Assembly: GCF_000381065.1 (NCBI RefSeq)
Contig: NZ_KB905847.1
Span: forward strand, 1 to 64,000
Direction of reading: 5' to 3'
DNA from: Propionispira raffinosivorans DSM 20765
GTDB taxonomy: Bacteria; Bacillota; Negativicutes; Selenomonadales; Selenomonadaceae
DNA: 64,000 bases
The notes below the pieces were generated by a model. The model saw only the letters and a list, made by a program, of their open reading frames with translations. It had not been told where the DNA came from and searched no databases. Positions 34,653-44,285 of this stretch are shown in pieces. Each line of letters starts with the position of its first letter. The stretch's first letter is position 1. A program made the translations under genes and the position numbers.

Positions 34653-37142
34653 ATGAAAGTGAGCAGAAAAGTTGTAAAAATAGAGAACCACCATACTTAT
34701 TTAGATATAGAGACAGATGCGGGCAAGTATCGATTGATCTTGTTAAATGACGATATTGTACGGATTCGCTGTACGTTTGCAGCTGAATTCAAACCAGAGG
34801 CTTCCTATGCACTGGTCCTGACAGCTTGGCAAGATCATATGGACGAGCTGCTGCAAGGTGAAAGAAAAAGAGTAGAAGCCATTGCCGTGGCTTATCAAGA
34901 TTGTGATACTTATATTTTATGGGCTGCTAAAAAATTGAATATCAAAATTTACAAAAATCCTTTTGCAATAGAGATTTCAGATAAAAACGGAAATATATTG
35001 CATTCTGATTTACAAGAAAAAGCCAGTGTTCAAGATGACTTAGGGAGAATTTATCATTATTCCTGTATGGATGATGATGATTATTTTTATGGGTTTGGTG
35101 AAAAAGCAGGGGACTTAAATAAGAAGAAACGTCGAATGAGAATGCATAATGTTGATACGCTTGGCTATGATTCTGAATTGACAGATCCGCTGTATAAGCA
35201 TATTCCGTTTTATATTAAGCTAAATAGCAAAAACAATATAGCGAGCGGTTTATTCTATAACAACTCCTACGATTCTGTTTTCGATATGGGTTGTGAAAGA
35301 AGTGGGTATTGGAATAAGTATAGCTATTTTTGCGCAGATGGAGGAGAGTTAGATGTATTCTTTATTTGTGGGCCGAAAATAAAAAATGTCATAAAAAATT
35401 ATACAGATTTAACAGGGAAAACAATCTTTCCCGCAAAATATTCCTTGGGTTATATGGGATCTACAATGTATTATACGGAATTGGATGTTTCTGCTGACAA
35501 GGCTATTCTACAATTTTTGGACAAATGCAAAGAAGAAGAAATTCCGTGCGATGGATTTTTCTTGTCTTCAGGTTATACTGCAGGGGTGGATGGAAAAAGA
35601 TATGTATTTAACTGGAACTATGACCGCTTTACGAATCCTCAAGGCTTTGTAGAAGAAATGAAGGAAAAGGGTGCGGCATTAGCACCTAATATCAAACCGG
35701 GCATGTTAACGACGCATCCGTTATATAAAGAGTTTGCTGCGGCCGGAGCCTATATAAAAGATGACAGTGATGAGAAACCGCAAACTGACAGGTATTGGGG
35801 GGGACAAGCTTCTTTTGTTGATTTTACAAATCCTAAAGGTCGTGAACTCTGGAAAAAGTATTTGCAAGAAGCGATTGTTTCCCTTGGAATTACCTCAATA
35901 TGGAATGATAATAATGAATATGAAATGAATGATTTAGCATCAATTTGTCACTATGAGGGATTGAAGGAAAATGTGAGTGCCTTGCGTCCCCTTATGCCAA
36001 ATCTTATGGCCTTTATGGCTAAAGAAACCGTTTTAGAGACGTATCCTAATATTAGGCCTTATATTGTCAGCAGGGCTGGGTTTGCCGGTATTCAACGTTA
36101 TGCCCAAACCTGGGCGGGGGATAATAATACAAGTTGGAAAAGTTTGAAATTTAACATTCCGGTGATACTCGGTATGGGTTTGTCTGGGGTAGCGAATCAG
36201 GGCTGTGATATTGGAGGATTTTTTGGGCCGGCCCCTGAACCGGAACTCTTTGTCCGATGGGTACAAAATGGAATTTTCCAACCGAGATTTTCAATTCATT
36301 CTTGCAATACGGACAATACTGTTACGGAACCGTGGATGTTCCCTTCGTATACAAAATATATCAAGGCGGCTATTCAATTGAGGTATCGCTTAGTTCCTTA
36401 TTTGTATTCATTGCTTGTGGAGGCGGCTACCGAAGGTTCACCGATTATGAGACCCTTAATATATGAATTCCAAAATGATCACAATGTACTGGAAGAAAGT
36501 TTTGATTTTATGTTAGGTAGTTCCTTGTTGATTGCTAATATCTTAGATAAGGGTGCAAAAACAAGGCGGGTTTATTTGCCAGCAGGAGCAGAATGGTTTG
36601 ACTGGTACACTAAGAAGCGTTACGAGGGCGGGCAAACAATTGAAGTAGAAGTATCACTGGGCTCCATTCCAATGTTTCTTAGAAGTGGTGCTATTATACC
36701 GATGAGCGAAGAATTAACGAATATTCATAAGGATGTAGTCGAAACACTGCACCTGCTTGTGGAAGTCTCAAGAGAGGCGGAATTTAGTTTATATGAAGAT
36801 GATGGTATTACAAATAACTATAAGCACGGCGATTATTTAAAAACAAAAGTTAATATCAACAAAAGTAATGGCACGAAAATTACCTTTACGCCAGAAGGCA
36901 GCTTTTTGACACCCGTTAAAGTAGTGCAGTTAGACTTAATCTGCCATGATATCGCACCAATTCAAATTAGATTGCAGGGCAGGAAACTCCCGATGTTTCT
37001 AAATCAACGAGAATGGCAAGCAAGTACTGCCGGCTGGTACTATGATATGGAACAAAAAATAGCTAAAATTAAATATAATAATATAAATGAAACCTACACC
37101 ATACATGCCGATTTTGCTGTTAAAGATTTAATTTCGGTGTAA
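34653..37142 (+). CDS. glycoside hydrolase family 31 (alpha-glucosidase-like), copy 2
   Basis: The protein has 829 residues from ATG 34653 behind GGGAGG. It has the same architecture as the preceding gene, with nucleophile Asp in TSIWNDNNEYEM, acid/base Asp in YAQTWAGDNNTSW and the shared run YIVSRAGFAGIQRYAQTW. It is cytoplasmic. Divergence is concentrated in loops around the catalytic site (SSGYTAGVDGKRY against SGYSSGEEDNLRY), which suggests different linkage or aglycone preference. A strong terminator follows at 37155. Confidence 0.9.
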   Translation: MKVSRKVVKIENHHTYLDIETDAGKYRLILLNDDIVRIRCTFAAEFKPEASYALVLTAWQDHMDELLQGERKRVEAIAVAYQDCDTYILWAAKKLNIKIYKNPFAIEISDKNGNILHSDLQEKASVQDDLGRIYHYSCMDDDDYFYGFGEKAGDLNKKKRRMRMHNVDTLGYDSELTDPLYKHIPFYIKLNSKNNIASGLFYNNSYDSVFDMGCERSGYWNKYSYFCADGGELDVFFICGPKIKNVIKNYTDLTGKTIFPAKYSLGYMGSTMYYTELDVSADKAILQFLDKCKEEEIPCDGFFLSSGYTAGVDGKRYVFNWNYDRFTNPQGFVEEMKEKGAALAPNIKPGMLTTHPLYKEFAAAGAYIKDDSDEKPQTDRYWGGQASFVDFTNPKGRELWKKYLQEAIVSLGITSIWNDNNEYEMNDLASICHYEGLKENVSALRPLMPNLMAFMAKETVLETYPNIRPYIVSRAGFAGIQRYAQTWAGDNNTSWKSLKFNIPVILGMGLSGVANQGCDIGGFFGPAPEPELFVRWVQNGIFQPRFSIHSCNTDNTVTEPWMFPSYTKYIKAAIQLRYRLVPYLYSLLVEAATEGSPIMRPLIYEFQNDHNVLEESFDFMLGSSLLIANILDKGAKTRRVYLPAGAEWFDWYTKKRYEGGQTIEVEVSLGSIPMFLRSGAIIPMSEELTNIHKDVVETLHLLVEVSREAEFSLYEDDGITNNYKHGDYLKTKVNINKSNGTKITFTPEGSFLTPVKVVQLDLICHDIAPIQIRLQGRKLPMFLNQREWQASTAGWYYDMEQKIAKIKYNNINETYTIHADFAVKDLISV

Positions 37143-37154
37143 GCAATGCAAACA

Positions 37155-37196
37155 ATAAGGACAAGGGGAGACGAATCCCTCTTGTCCTTATTTTTA
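37155..37196 (+). terminator. rho-independent terminator
   Basis: AATAAGGACAAGGG and CCCTCTTGTCCTTATT form the stem with one bulge, followed by TTT. It ends the uxu-GH31 unit and faces the convergent dehydrogenase gene. Confidence 0.8.
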
Positions 37197-37244
37197 TAAG
37201 TGTGTTTTAAATTTTGCTGATCAATTTTATATGAAATGACAGTG

Positions 37245-38261
37245 TTAAAATGTAAGCACTATTTTACAAACTTCAGCTGGATTTGTATCCATAAAGGTAA
37301 AAGCTTTTTTGGCATCATAAACACGAAAGGTATGAGTAAGAACTTTTTCTGGTTGCAGCAAGCCTTTGTCAAACCATTCAATTACTTGAGGAAACTTGCC
37401 TCTGTTAAGGCGAGTCCCGATAATCTCAAGTTCGCGGCTCATAATTGCGACTTGTGGTATTTGTACCAGTTCTGTGCTGAAACCCAGAACGACAACTCTG
37501 CCGGCAGGGGAGGCAATTTTAGTAATACATGTTTCAAGTACCTTAATATTGCCGGTTGCCTCATAAATAAGACTGGCACCTTCTTGATTGGTAAACGTCA
37601 TCATTTCTTCCGTCACATCGCTGCTAGAGGCATCAATAACTAGATCTGCTCCCATTTCTTTGGCACGATTCAGTCTTGTCGCAAGTACATCCATAATAGC
37701 AGCTTTGGCACCAACCATTTTAACCGCTTGCAAAATAATTAAGCCAATCGGTCCTGCACCACAAATTAGAACCTGATCATCTGCTGTTAGTCGTCCTCGT
37801 TCTAAGACTTGTGCCGCAATCGTATAAGGTTCAATCAGTGAAGCAATTTCCCATGAAATATGTTGAGGAATTTTATAGACATTTTCACTTTTTACAGCTA
37901 TATATTCTTGATAGCCGCCATCTTGATGTACGCCTAGAACCTTGAGGTTTTTACAGACATTATGTCGGCCGATACGGCAGGCATAACAATGCCCACAAGC
38001 CATAACGGGATCAACGGCAACTCGATCACCCACTTGCAGCTTTTTTACATTCACACCGATTGTGATGATTTCTCCCACAAATTCATGACCAACAATACGC
38101 GGATATGTTGCAAAGGCATTTTTTCCATGATAAATATGAACATCAGAACCGCAAATTCCAGCAGCTTTCACTTTTATCAAAACTTCATTTTCTCCACAGG
38201 CAGGAATTGGACGTTCTACAATTGTGATTTCGTCAGGTTTTAGCACTTCAATTGCTTTCAT
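37245..38261 (-). CDS. zinc-dependent alcohol dehydrogenase, sugar-acid type (LgoD-like)
   Basis: The protein has 338 residues. ATG 38261 follows GAGG; the upstream ATG gives only a short unlikely extension. It is a medium-chain dehydrogenase: catalytic zinc site GICGSDVH and GHEFVGEI, structural zinc CGHCYACRIGRHNVC and nucleotide motif VLICGAGPIGLIILQAVK. GVHQDGGYQEYI resembles L-galactonate dehydrogenase LgoD of E. coli. It probably oxidises a sugar acid or polyol to its keto form with NAD+, feeding the hexuronate pathway; the substrate is inferred from neighbours. Confidence 0.8.
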   Translation of the reverse strand: MKAIEVLKPDEITIVERPIPACGENEVLIKVKAAGICGSDVHIYHGKNAFATYPRIVGHEFVGEIITIGVNVKKLQVGDRVAVDPVMACGHCYACRIGRHNVCKNLKVLGVHQDGGYQEYIAVKSENVYKIPQHISWEIASLIEPYTIAAQVLERGRLTADDQVLICGAGPIGLIILQAVKMVGAKAAIMDVLATRLNRAKEMGADLVIDASSSDVTEEMMTFTNQEGASLIYEATGNIKVLETCITKIASPAGRVVVLGFSTELVQIPQVAIMSRELEIIGTRLNRGKFPQVIEWFDKGLLQPEKVLTHTFRVYDAKKAFTFMDTNPAEVCKIVLTF

Positions 38262-38324
38262 AAGCTGCAGCCTCATTTCTTATATCTTTAGACAAATTTA
38301 ACATTGAAGAAAAAATATCTTCTA

Positions 38325-38456
38325 TTATAAGTTGCATTAAATATTATATATGGCAATCGTCAGGAATGGATATGGGGTTGAGTGGCGTTACGGAGGAAGC
38401 AAACGATGCCCTATATCCATTCCTGGCAGCCTAATAGGTTAGATGCAATATATAGA
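38325..38456. repeat. small dispersed repeat element (copy 2, rearranged)
   Basis: One end reads TTATAAGTTGCATTAA; the other, read on the minus strand, starts CTATATATTGCATCTAACCT. The two arms contain long inverted sequences (GTCAGGAATGGATATGG against CCTATATCCATTCCTGGC) around a unique ~45-base centre. It is related to the elements at 27091, 46205 and 57475. Confidence 0.65.
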
Positions 38457-38483
38457 TAAACTAGAGCGGCAAAAGGCCAGAAT

Positions 38484-38972
38484 TTATTTCCGGTTCTTTG
38501 GTGATGAATTGGATAATTTTATTTTTACAACAACTTTGCGGATTTTATCAACAGAACCGGTAGAACAGCCCGGACGATGAACATCATTGGGATAAACAAC
38601 CGCATAATTGCCGGCTGCTAGTTTTACATTGATTTCATCCACGGTGTTTTTATAAAAAATGACATCCTGCTTGGCTAGTAAATCTTCCAAAACTTCATTT
38701 TTGTCAGATAAAAAACTGCAGCCAAGGAATTCTTCGCCCGAATGAACATATTGAATGTCAATGTATTCCTGGTGGGCTTCTGCGCGCCGCATCGCCTTGC
38801 TTTCTGGCAGATAGTCTGAGACAACAGCGAACATTGTATCACCGTCTATTACATGCTTACCCGGAGATAATTTCGCAATGTCTGTAGTTTTTAAATACTC
38901 TAATCCTTTTTGAATCATGGGTGAAAAAGCACTTTTTTCCTGTTCTAGATTTTTTATGCAACCATAAATCAT
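38484..38972 (-). CDS. YhcH/YjgK/YiaL family sugar-processing protein
   Basis: The protein has about 162 residues. ATG 38972 is best spaced from AAAGGA. It is a cupin-like family with HQEYIDIQYVHSGEEFLGCS, KNTVDEINVKLAAGNYAVVY and PNDVHRPGCS, whose His and Glu residues bind a metal. Relatives open or epimerise sugars (anomerase-like) and occur in ulosonate, sialate and uronate operons. It is cytoplasmic and lies 32 bases behind the YiaK-like reductase on the same strand. Confidence 0.85.
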   Translation of the reverse strand: MIYGCIKNLEQEKSAFSPMIQKGLEYLKTTDIAKLSPGKHVIDGDTMFAVVSDYLPESKAMRRAEAHQEYIDIQYVHSGEEFLGCSFLSDKNEVLEDLLAKQDVIFYKNTVDEINVKLAAGNYAVVYPNDVHRPGCSTGSVDKIRKVVVKIKLSNSSPKNRK

Positions 38973-39012
38973 CATAATCATCCTTTGTTTATTTAGTTTT
39001 AGTCAAAAATAT

Positions 39013-40017
39013 TTATAGTTTGAGTATTTCCTGCCATACATTTTCATCTGCGGGAATTCCTTGTTCCATATTCTCACGGCGTGTTTTTGCAGCTAATTCG
39101 CCAGGAAAGTAAATTTCTCCGTCTTCTTTTACGGGTTCAGAAGCTTTTATATAGTCAACCGTTTCATTTAAAGTTTGTTCGACAAAAGTCTTTGTCCCAG
39201 CGGCATAAGGATCAATAACGATGAAAATTTGACTGCAGCCGCCGCAGCTTCCTTCCTGGATCTTATCAATCCCAGAAGTAGCTAGACCATTCGATAAAAT
39301 CGCAGCTACGGTATCAAGTAAAATAGCAAATCCAGACCCCTTCCAATAACCTGTAGGCAAAATTCGCATCGATTCCTCAATAAGACCAGGGACACTGGTT
39401 AAGTTACCGTCTTTATCATAGCCACCTGGTACGGGTAAAAGCTCATTTTTCAGTCTTGTCACTTGCAGTTTACCATAAGAAAATTGTGACATAGCCATGT
39501 CTAGGACAATATTTCCCTCAGTTCGCGGCAGCGCCATTACAAAAGGATTATTGCCAACTCGGGTATTTTTTGCGCCCCAGGTCGGCATGCAAGATTCTGT
39601 ATTGGTCCAGCAAATCCCCACATAGCCTTGATTGGCTGCATCCCAGCCATATGTACCGCCGCGCATCCAGTGCGTGGTGTTGCGTAAAGTAACAAGGCTA
39701 ATACCAAATTTTTTGGAGATTTCAATGGCACGATTCATAGCAAATTTTGCATTCAGGATGCCAGGGCCACGATTCCCATCATAGTTTTCGATAGCCCCTG
39801 CACTTAAAAATAAAGTAGGTTCAGCATTTATATCAACCCAGCCTTTTTGTACGTAATCAACAAATCGAGCTACACGATTTAGACCATGGGAATATACCCC
39901 GTCGCGACTTGACTCTGTATGGACTTGCGCACAGACCTCCGCCTTTTCTTCCGACATTCCGACTTTCAAGAAAACTCGCTTTACTTCTGCCTTCATTGTT
40001 TCAAAAGGTATTCTCAT
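39013..40017 (-). CDS. 2,3-diketo-L-gulonate reductase-like (YiaK/Ldh2 family)
   Basis: The protein has 334 residues. ATG 40017 follows TGGAGG. It is a malate/lactate dehydrogenase (Ldh_2) fold enzyme: DGVYSHGLNRVARFVDYVQK, LRNTTHWMRGGTYGWDAANQ, GICWTNTESCMPTWGAKN and ILPTGYWKGSGFAILLD match E. coli YiaK closely, including the catalytic His of NTTHW. It would reduce a diketo or keto sugar acid with NAD(P)H. It is the first gene of a two-gene unit with YhcH/YiaL, as in the yia operon, and divergent from the AraC regulator. Confidence 0.87.
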   Translation of the reverse strand: MRIPFETMKAEVKRVFLKVGMSEEKAEVCAQVHTESSRDGVYSHGLNRVARFVDYVQKGWVDINAEPTLFLSAGAIENYDGNRGPGILNAKFAMNRAIEISKKFGISLVTLRNTTHWMRGGTYGWDAANQGYVGICWTNTESCMPTWGAKNTRVGNNPFVMALPRTEGNIVLDMAMSQFSYGKLQVTRLKNELLPVPGGYDKDGNLTSVPGLIEESMRILPTGYWKGSGFAILLDTVAAILSNGLATSGIDKIQEGSCGGCSQIFIVIDPYAAGTKTFVEQTLNETVDYIKASEPVKEDGEIYFPGELAAKTRRENMEQGIPADENVWQEILKL

Positions 40018-40249
40018 TTTATTTTCCTCCACTCGTAATTTGATTTAATAAATTAAAATTTTTCTCTGTATATTGCTGGGTATTTATTTATCTAATATAA
40101 CTGTTTTATTTTTGTGAATAATCTAATAATTTAATCTCTGTACACAAAATATCAATCATTAGACTACTATTAATCTACATCTTATAGAATGTTTTGAACA
40201 TATATTATATAATTATATTTGTACTATCTCACTATTTATGGAGGTGCTT

Positions 40250-41077
40250 ATGTCTGATTTATCGCCTGAATATTTATTAGAAAACATGTTTCTCCAAATT
40301 ACGTATGCCGCGGAACGAAAATGTACTCCCGATTGGAAGCTCGAGGGAAAAACCATTTATGACAGACATAATTTAATTTTAGTTTATGATGGTGAAGCCA
40401 AGCTGGTTTGTAATCAAAAAAGTTATAATGTTAAAAAAGGAGATTTGGTCTATTATCGTCCGGAAGATTATCGATTAGGGAGTACCAGTTCCCCAAATTT
40501 GATGAAATGTTTTACCGTCGATTTCTTTTACACGCATCCAATTTTTAGTGATAATCAGTGGATTCAGACAGATAATCCTCTTCCATTTTGCACGGTAGAA
40601 AACATTGCCGATCATTTTTTATACTCCCGCATCGCCGAATTGTTTTCCAGTTTCATAAAAACATGGTTTTTTAGCGATTATAATCGAATGATACGGGCTA
40701 AAGCTATTTTTATGGAAATTTTGTCGCTGCTGCTCTATTGGAAAACAACCACAAATTTCAGTTATGACCACATAAGGAAAATAGAAACTTTACTTCATTT
40801 TATGTCCAAAAACTATTGCAGCAAAATTACATTGAAGGATCTTGCTGATAAAATTAATATTAGCCCAACCTATCTAGAAAATATTTTCAAAAAGATCACA
40901 GGGAAATCACCAATTAACTATCTAATCCATTTGCGGATTCAAAAAGCCAAAGAACTTTTACTTGATGGTCACACGATTTCTGTTGCCGCTGAAAAGGTTG
41001 GATTCAGTGATGTTTTTTATTTCAGTAAATGTTTTAAAAAATGTGAAGGATTTGCCCCTTCACATTTTTTAAAATGA
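40250..41077 (+). CDS. AraC-family transcriptional regulator
   Basis: The protein has 275 residues. ATG 40250 lies behind GGAGGTG. An N-terminal cupin-like sensing domain (LILVYDGEAKLVCNQKSYNV KKGDLVYYRPEDYR) is joined to a C-terminal double helix-turn-helix (LADKINISPTYLENIFKKIT then VAAEKVGFSDVFYFSKCFKK). It is divergent from the YiaK-like gene with 230 AT-rich bases between, so it probably activates that unit in response to a sugar acid. Confidence 0.9.
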   Translation: MSDLSPEYLLENMFLQITYAAERKCTPDWKLEGKTIYDRHNLILVYDGEAKLVCNQKSYNVKKGDLVYYRPEDYRLGSTSSPNLMKCFTVDFFYTHPIFSDNQWIQTDNPLPFCTVENIADHFLYSRIAELFSSFIKTWFFSDYNRMIRAKAIFMEILSLLLYWKTTTNFSYDHIRKIETLLHFMSKNYCSKITLKDLADKINISPTYLENIFKKITGKSPINYLIHLRIQKAKELLLDGHTISVAAEKVGFSDVFYFSKCFKKCEGFAPSHFLK

Positions 41078-41102
41078 TAGGGATATGAATTTAATGCAAA
41101 AA

Positions 41103-41144
41103 AATAAGGGTAAGGGGAGTGCGAAATCCCCTTGCCCTTATTTT
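41103..41144. terminator. bidirectional terminator
   Basis: AATAAGGGTAAGGGGA and TCCCCTTGCCCTTATT form a near-perfect 16-bp stem flanked by A and T runs. It serves the convergent AraC and acyl-CoA ligase genes. Confidence 0.85.
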
Positions 41145-42492
41145 ATAAGAGTGCTTTTAATTTTTTCCGGTCAACTTTACCGGAATCGTTTAGTGGTATT
41201 TCATGGATGAAGATAAATCTTTTTGGTATCTCGACTGCCATCAGAGTTTCTTTTATCATGGAGCGGATAGAATCTTTTTTGACCTTACCGTCGGTAACAA
41301 GAAACGCAGCTGCTTCATTGCCCCTTTTATCATCCTGATAGGCAATGACGGCAATGTTCTTGATGCCGGGTATTTTTTTGAGTGCCTCTTCGATTTTTAC
41401 ACAGCTTATTTTGAAGCCGCCTTTGTTGATCACATCTTCTTGTCTGCCTAAAAATATTAAGTGCTGATTTTCAGCAAAATAACCTCGATCATACACCGTA
41501 TACGGCAAGGTGATCCCTTCGATATGATACGGTGTATCAACATAGATAAATCCTTCTTTGATCGATACGGTTACGCCGGGAAATGGCTTTCCTACGCTGA
41601 GTGGGTTTGTTAGTAGATCACTATATTCGAGATAGGTAATGTAATTTAATTCGCTGGCGCCATAATAGAGAATGATGTTGGTATTGATGAATTTTTCTTT
41701 TAAGGTACGGGCCATTGAAGAAAATAAGAGCTGCGAACCGGTGAAAATCATCGTTACGCTTTTATTTGGTTCATGGATGAACTTGATGAATGCTTTTAAT
41801 TTGGCTGGCACAAGGTAAATCGTCGTTACTTCAAATTCGTTTATTTCGTTCAGCCAGGTTTTGCAGTGGAACACATCGGTTAATACGATTGAGCCGCCTG
41901 CATATAAAACAGAAAGAATGGCATTGAGATTTCCGGTAAAACTTAAACTGCCATGCATAAATAAAATGCTTGAGGCGTCTATGCCAAAAATTTTATTTTG
42001 CGTAGGAAAAAATCCGGCCCAGCTTTCATAGGAACGAAAGAGGACTTTAGGGACATCGGTTGATCCAGAGCTTAATACTCCCATACAAATAGTAGACGTG
42101 GTACTTTGTTCTTCTTCAACCTCGGTCGTTAATAAAAAAGCTTCGGGCATCGTTTCAACCTTGACAAGAAAATCAAAATTCGGGTTTTGATCTGATAGGA
42201 TATATTTTATCTGATTTTTAATTATCATTTTTTTTAATGACTCAATAGGGAGACTGTAATGCGACAAAATGGGAATATTCCCGGATTTCATGGCCGCAAA
42301 AAAAGCGGTGACTTGAAAAAGTAAATTGTTAGAATAGATAAGCACAACAGAGTGTCTTAGTTGTATTTGATCACCTAAGCAATTTGCTGCAAAAAATAGA
42401 TCTTCATAAGAATAATTGTTTTGATTGAGCCTTACAAACAGCTTAGTTTTGTTTTTATATGACAGTTCTTTCAATAATGTAAAATAATTCAT
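41143..42492 (-). CDS. AMP-forming acyl-CoA synthetase (YhfT-like)
   Basis: The protein has 449 residues. ATG 42492 overlaps the thiolase stop by one base (TAATG), so translation is coupled. It is an ANL enzyme: P-loop-like GVLSSGSTDVPKVLF, YGASELNYI, DRGYF, GRQEDVINKGGFKIS and C-terminal catalytic Lys in SGKVDRKK. It should activate a carboxylic acid to its CoA ester in the cytoplasm. With bioY and a thiolase under a BirA operator, the layout equals Bacillus subtilis yhfU-yhfS-yhfT, whose function is unresolved; supply of a biotin precursor is a reasonable guess. Confidence 0.85.
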   Translation of the reverse strand: MNYFTLLKELSYKNKTKLFVRLNQNNYSYEDLFFAANCLGDQIQLRHSVVLIYSNNLLFQVTAFFAAMKSGNIPILSHYSLPIESLKKMIIKNQIKYILSDQNPNFDFLVKVETMPEAFLLTTEVEEEQSTTSTICMGVLSSGSTDVPKVLFRSYESWAGFFPTQNKIFGIDASSILFMHGSLSFTGNLNAILSVLYAGGSIVLTDVFHCKTWLNEINEFEVTTIYLVPAKLKAFIKFIHEPNKSVTMIFTGSQLLFSSMARTLKEKFINTNIILYYGASELNYITYLEYSDLLTNPLSVGKPFPGVTVSIKEGFIYVDTPYHIEGITLPYTVYDRGYFAENQHLIFLGRQEDVINKGGFKISCVKIEEALKKIPGIKNIAVIAYQDDKRGNEAAAFLVTDGKVKKDSIRSMIKETLMAVEIPKRFIFIHEIPLNDSGKVDRKKLKALL

Positions 42493-43634
42493 TACGCTTT
42501 CGTCCTCTTGATTAAAATTGCTGAACCTAGTCCGCCTGCTCCGGCAATCGAGCAAACGCCATAAAGTCCCTTTGTATATTCTAGGGCTTTTAATAGATGA
42601 AGCATAATGATTCCTCCAGAGGCTCCATAGGGATGCCCGTACGCTAATGCGCCGCCCAATATATTATAACGGTCAACAAGCTTTGGATAGGCACGTTCAA
42701 ATAATACATCAATAACAGCAAAGGCTTCATTGAATTCAAAATTTGCAATATCGTCGTATTTCAAATTGGCACTTGTTAGGAGTTTATCCACTGCTTTCAT
42801 TGCTGACAGCGGGCTGTATAAAGGGTTGGTTCCGATGGAGCAGGTGTGCAAAATTTGTGCGAGGGGAGTTTGTCCATTTTGCTTAAGAAATTTTTCGGAA
42901 GCGAGGACAATAAAAGCTGCTCCGTCGTTGATCAGACATGAATTTCCAGCGGTTATGAGCGTATTTTCCCCGAGCAGTAAGGGCAGGCGGTCTAATAATT
43001 TTTGGCTCATTCGTTCGCGAATACCTTCATCTTTGGTGCTGCCATATAGAGGCAGGATCACATCGGCAAGTTGGTTTTGATTTTTGGCAGCTTTGGCACG
43101 GATATGACTTTCTAACGACCAAAAATCAAGTTCGGCTTTTGTTATTTTTTCTTTTTGTATGACTCGCTGTGCACCTTCGAGCATGGCAAGGTCACTGTTT
43201 TCGTTTGGTGAGAATTGTGCCACCATATACTGGGCATGACCATCGCTATAACGACTGTCATTTTTTACGTAGCTGCGAAGTGGCTGGAGGGAACTGCTCT
43301 CCATGCCGCCGGCGATAATCAAATCACATTGTCCGCTTTGGATTTTGGCGAAGGCAACATCGATGCTCATGCAAGCTGACGAGCATTGCATATCAATTGT
43401 AAAAGCAGGGACTTCTTCGCTAATACCTGCTTTTAATGCCATTAAACGGGTAATATTTCCGCCTGTTCCAACGGCATTGCCGCCAATGATTTGGTCGATG
43501 GTGTCGAGTTGATATTTTTTGATCAATTCTTTTAAGAGGTCAGCTGCTAAGTCTTCCGGCTGTACATTTTTAAATATACCATTTTTGAGTCCGATATGGC
43601 TTCGCATACCACCTAGAATATAAACATTTTCCAT
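42492..43634 (-). CDS. thiolase / acetyl-CoA C-acyltransferase (YhfS-like)
   Basis: The protein has 380 residues of the thiolase family: nucleophile Cys in DMQCSSACMSIDVA, GGMESSS, NEAFAV, GHPYGASGGIIM and second Cys in GVCSIAGAGGLG. It would join or split acyl chains as CoA thioesters. It stands between bioY (five bases upstream) and the acyl-CoA ligase (overlapping) in a biotin-regulated unit, so it probably shapes a dicarboxylic or fatty acyl chain linked to biotin synthesis; this is inferred from operon structure. Confidence 0.88.
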   Translation of the reverse strand: MENVYILGGMRSHIGLKNGIFKNVQPEDLAADLLKELIKKYQLDTIDQIIGGNAVGTGGNITRLMALKAGISEEVPAFTIDMQCSSACMSIDVAFAKIQSGQCDLIIAGGMESSSLQPLRSYVKNDSRYSDGHAQYMVAQFSPNENSDLAMLEGAQRVIQKEKITKAELDFWSLESHIRAKAAKNQNQLADVILPLYGSTKDEGIRERMSQKLLDRLPLLLGENTLITAGNSCLINDGAAFIVLASEKFLKQNGQTPLAQILHTCSIGTNPLYSPLSAMKAVDKLLTSANLKYDDIANFEFNEAFAVIDVLFERAYPKLVDRYNILGGALAYGHPYGASGGIIMLHLLKALEYTKGLYGVCSIAGAGGLGSAILIKRTKA

Positions 43635-43639
43635 TTTAT

Positions 43640-44173
43640 TTATCCTCTTTGACTTGCAAAAATTTTATTCAACTTAACTCCTAAATAGGCAGCAATTCCA
43701 GATTTGACGATATCACCGATAATGAAAGGAAAAACTGCCACCACCAGTGTAGAAAAGATATCTAAATTTTGCACGAGACACATTGAAATGGAACCACCTA
43801 TATAAATAACAGGCATTCCGATAAAAACAGCAACCGCCATATAGCGTTTGAAATCAGGGGTTTTTCCTTTTAAGAGACTCATTAAAGGTACGGCTAAAAG
43901 ATAGCCGAAAATAAAACCACCAGTCGGTCCGAATAATTTACCAGGGCCGCCCATTCCTCCTACGAAAATAGGCAGACCAGCTGTTCCAAGTAAGATATAT
44001 ACGGCAAGGGTCAGAAAGGCTTGTTTTGGCGTTAACACAAATGCGACCAGGTTTACTACGACCGTTAATGCGGTCAGCATAGCGGCGGTAAACGGCAATG
44101 GAATGGATATGTAAGCGGATACGCTTAAGAGTGCTACACAGATTGCTATTTTGGTTAAAACTCTTGTATTCAT
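43640..44173 (-). CDS. bioY: biotin transporter S component BioY
   Basis: The protein has 177 residues. ATG 44173 lies ten bases behind GGAG. Six helices carry BioY marks IPLPFTAAMLTALTVVVNLV, GTAGLPIFVGGMGGPGKLFG, PTGGFIFGYLLAVPLMS and FIIGDIVKSGIAAYLG. It is the membrane-embedded substrate-binding unit of an ECF-type importer that captures biotin. The BirA box at 44286-44314 lies in its leader and should shut the operon when biotin is plentiful. Confidence 0.92.
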   Translation of the reverse strand: MNTRVLTKIAICVALLSVSAYISIPLPFTAAMLTALTVVVNLVAFVLTPKQAFLTLAVYILLGTAGLPIFVGGMGGPGKLFGPTGGFIFGYLLAVPLMSLLKGKTPDFKRYMAVAVFIGMPVIYIGGSISMCLVQNLDIFSTLVVAVFPFIIGDIVKSGIAAYLGVKLNKIFASQRG

Positions 44174-44285
44174 GGTAATCAAGCTCCTACTTTTTTATTT
44201 TGGAATGTAAATAATTTTTGCGATTTGGCATTAGGGCTTTTGGTCGTTTATGCTATTCTTCATTATACCTATGTCCGGTTAAATC

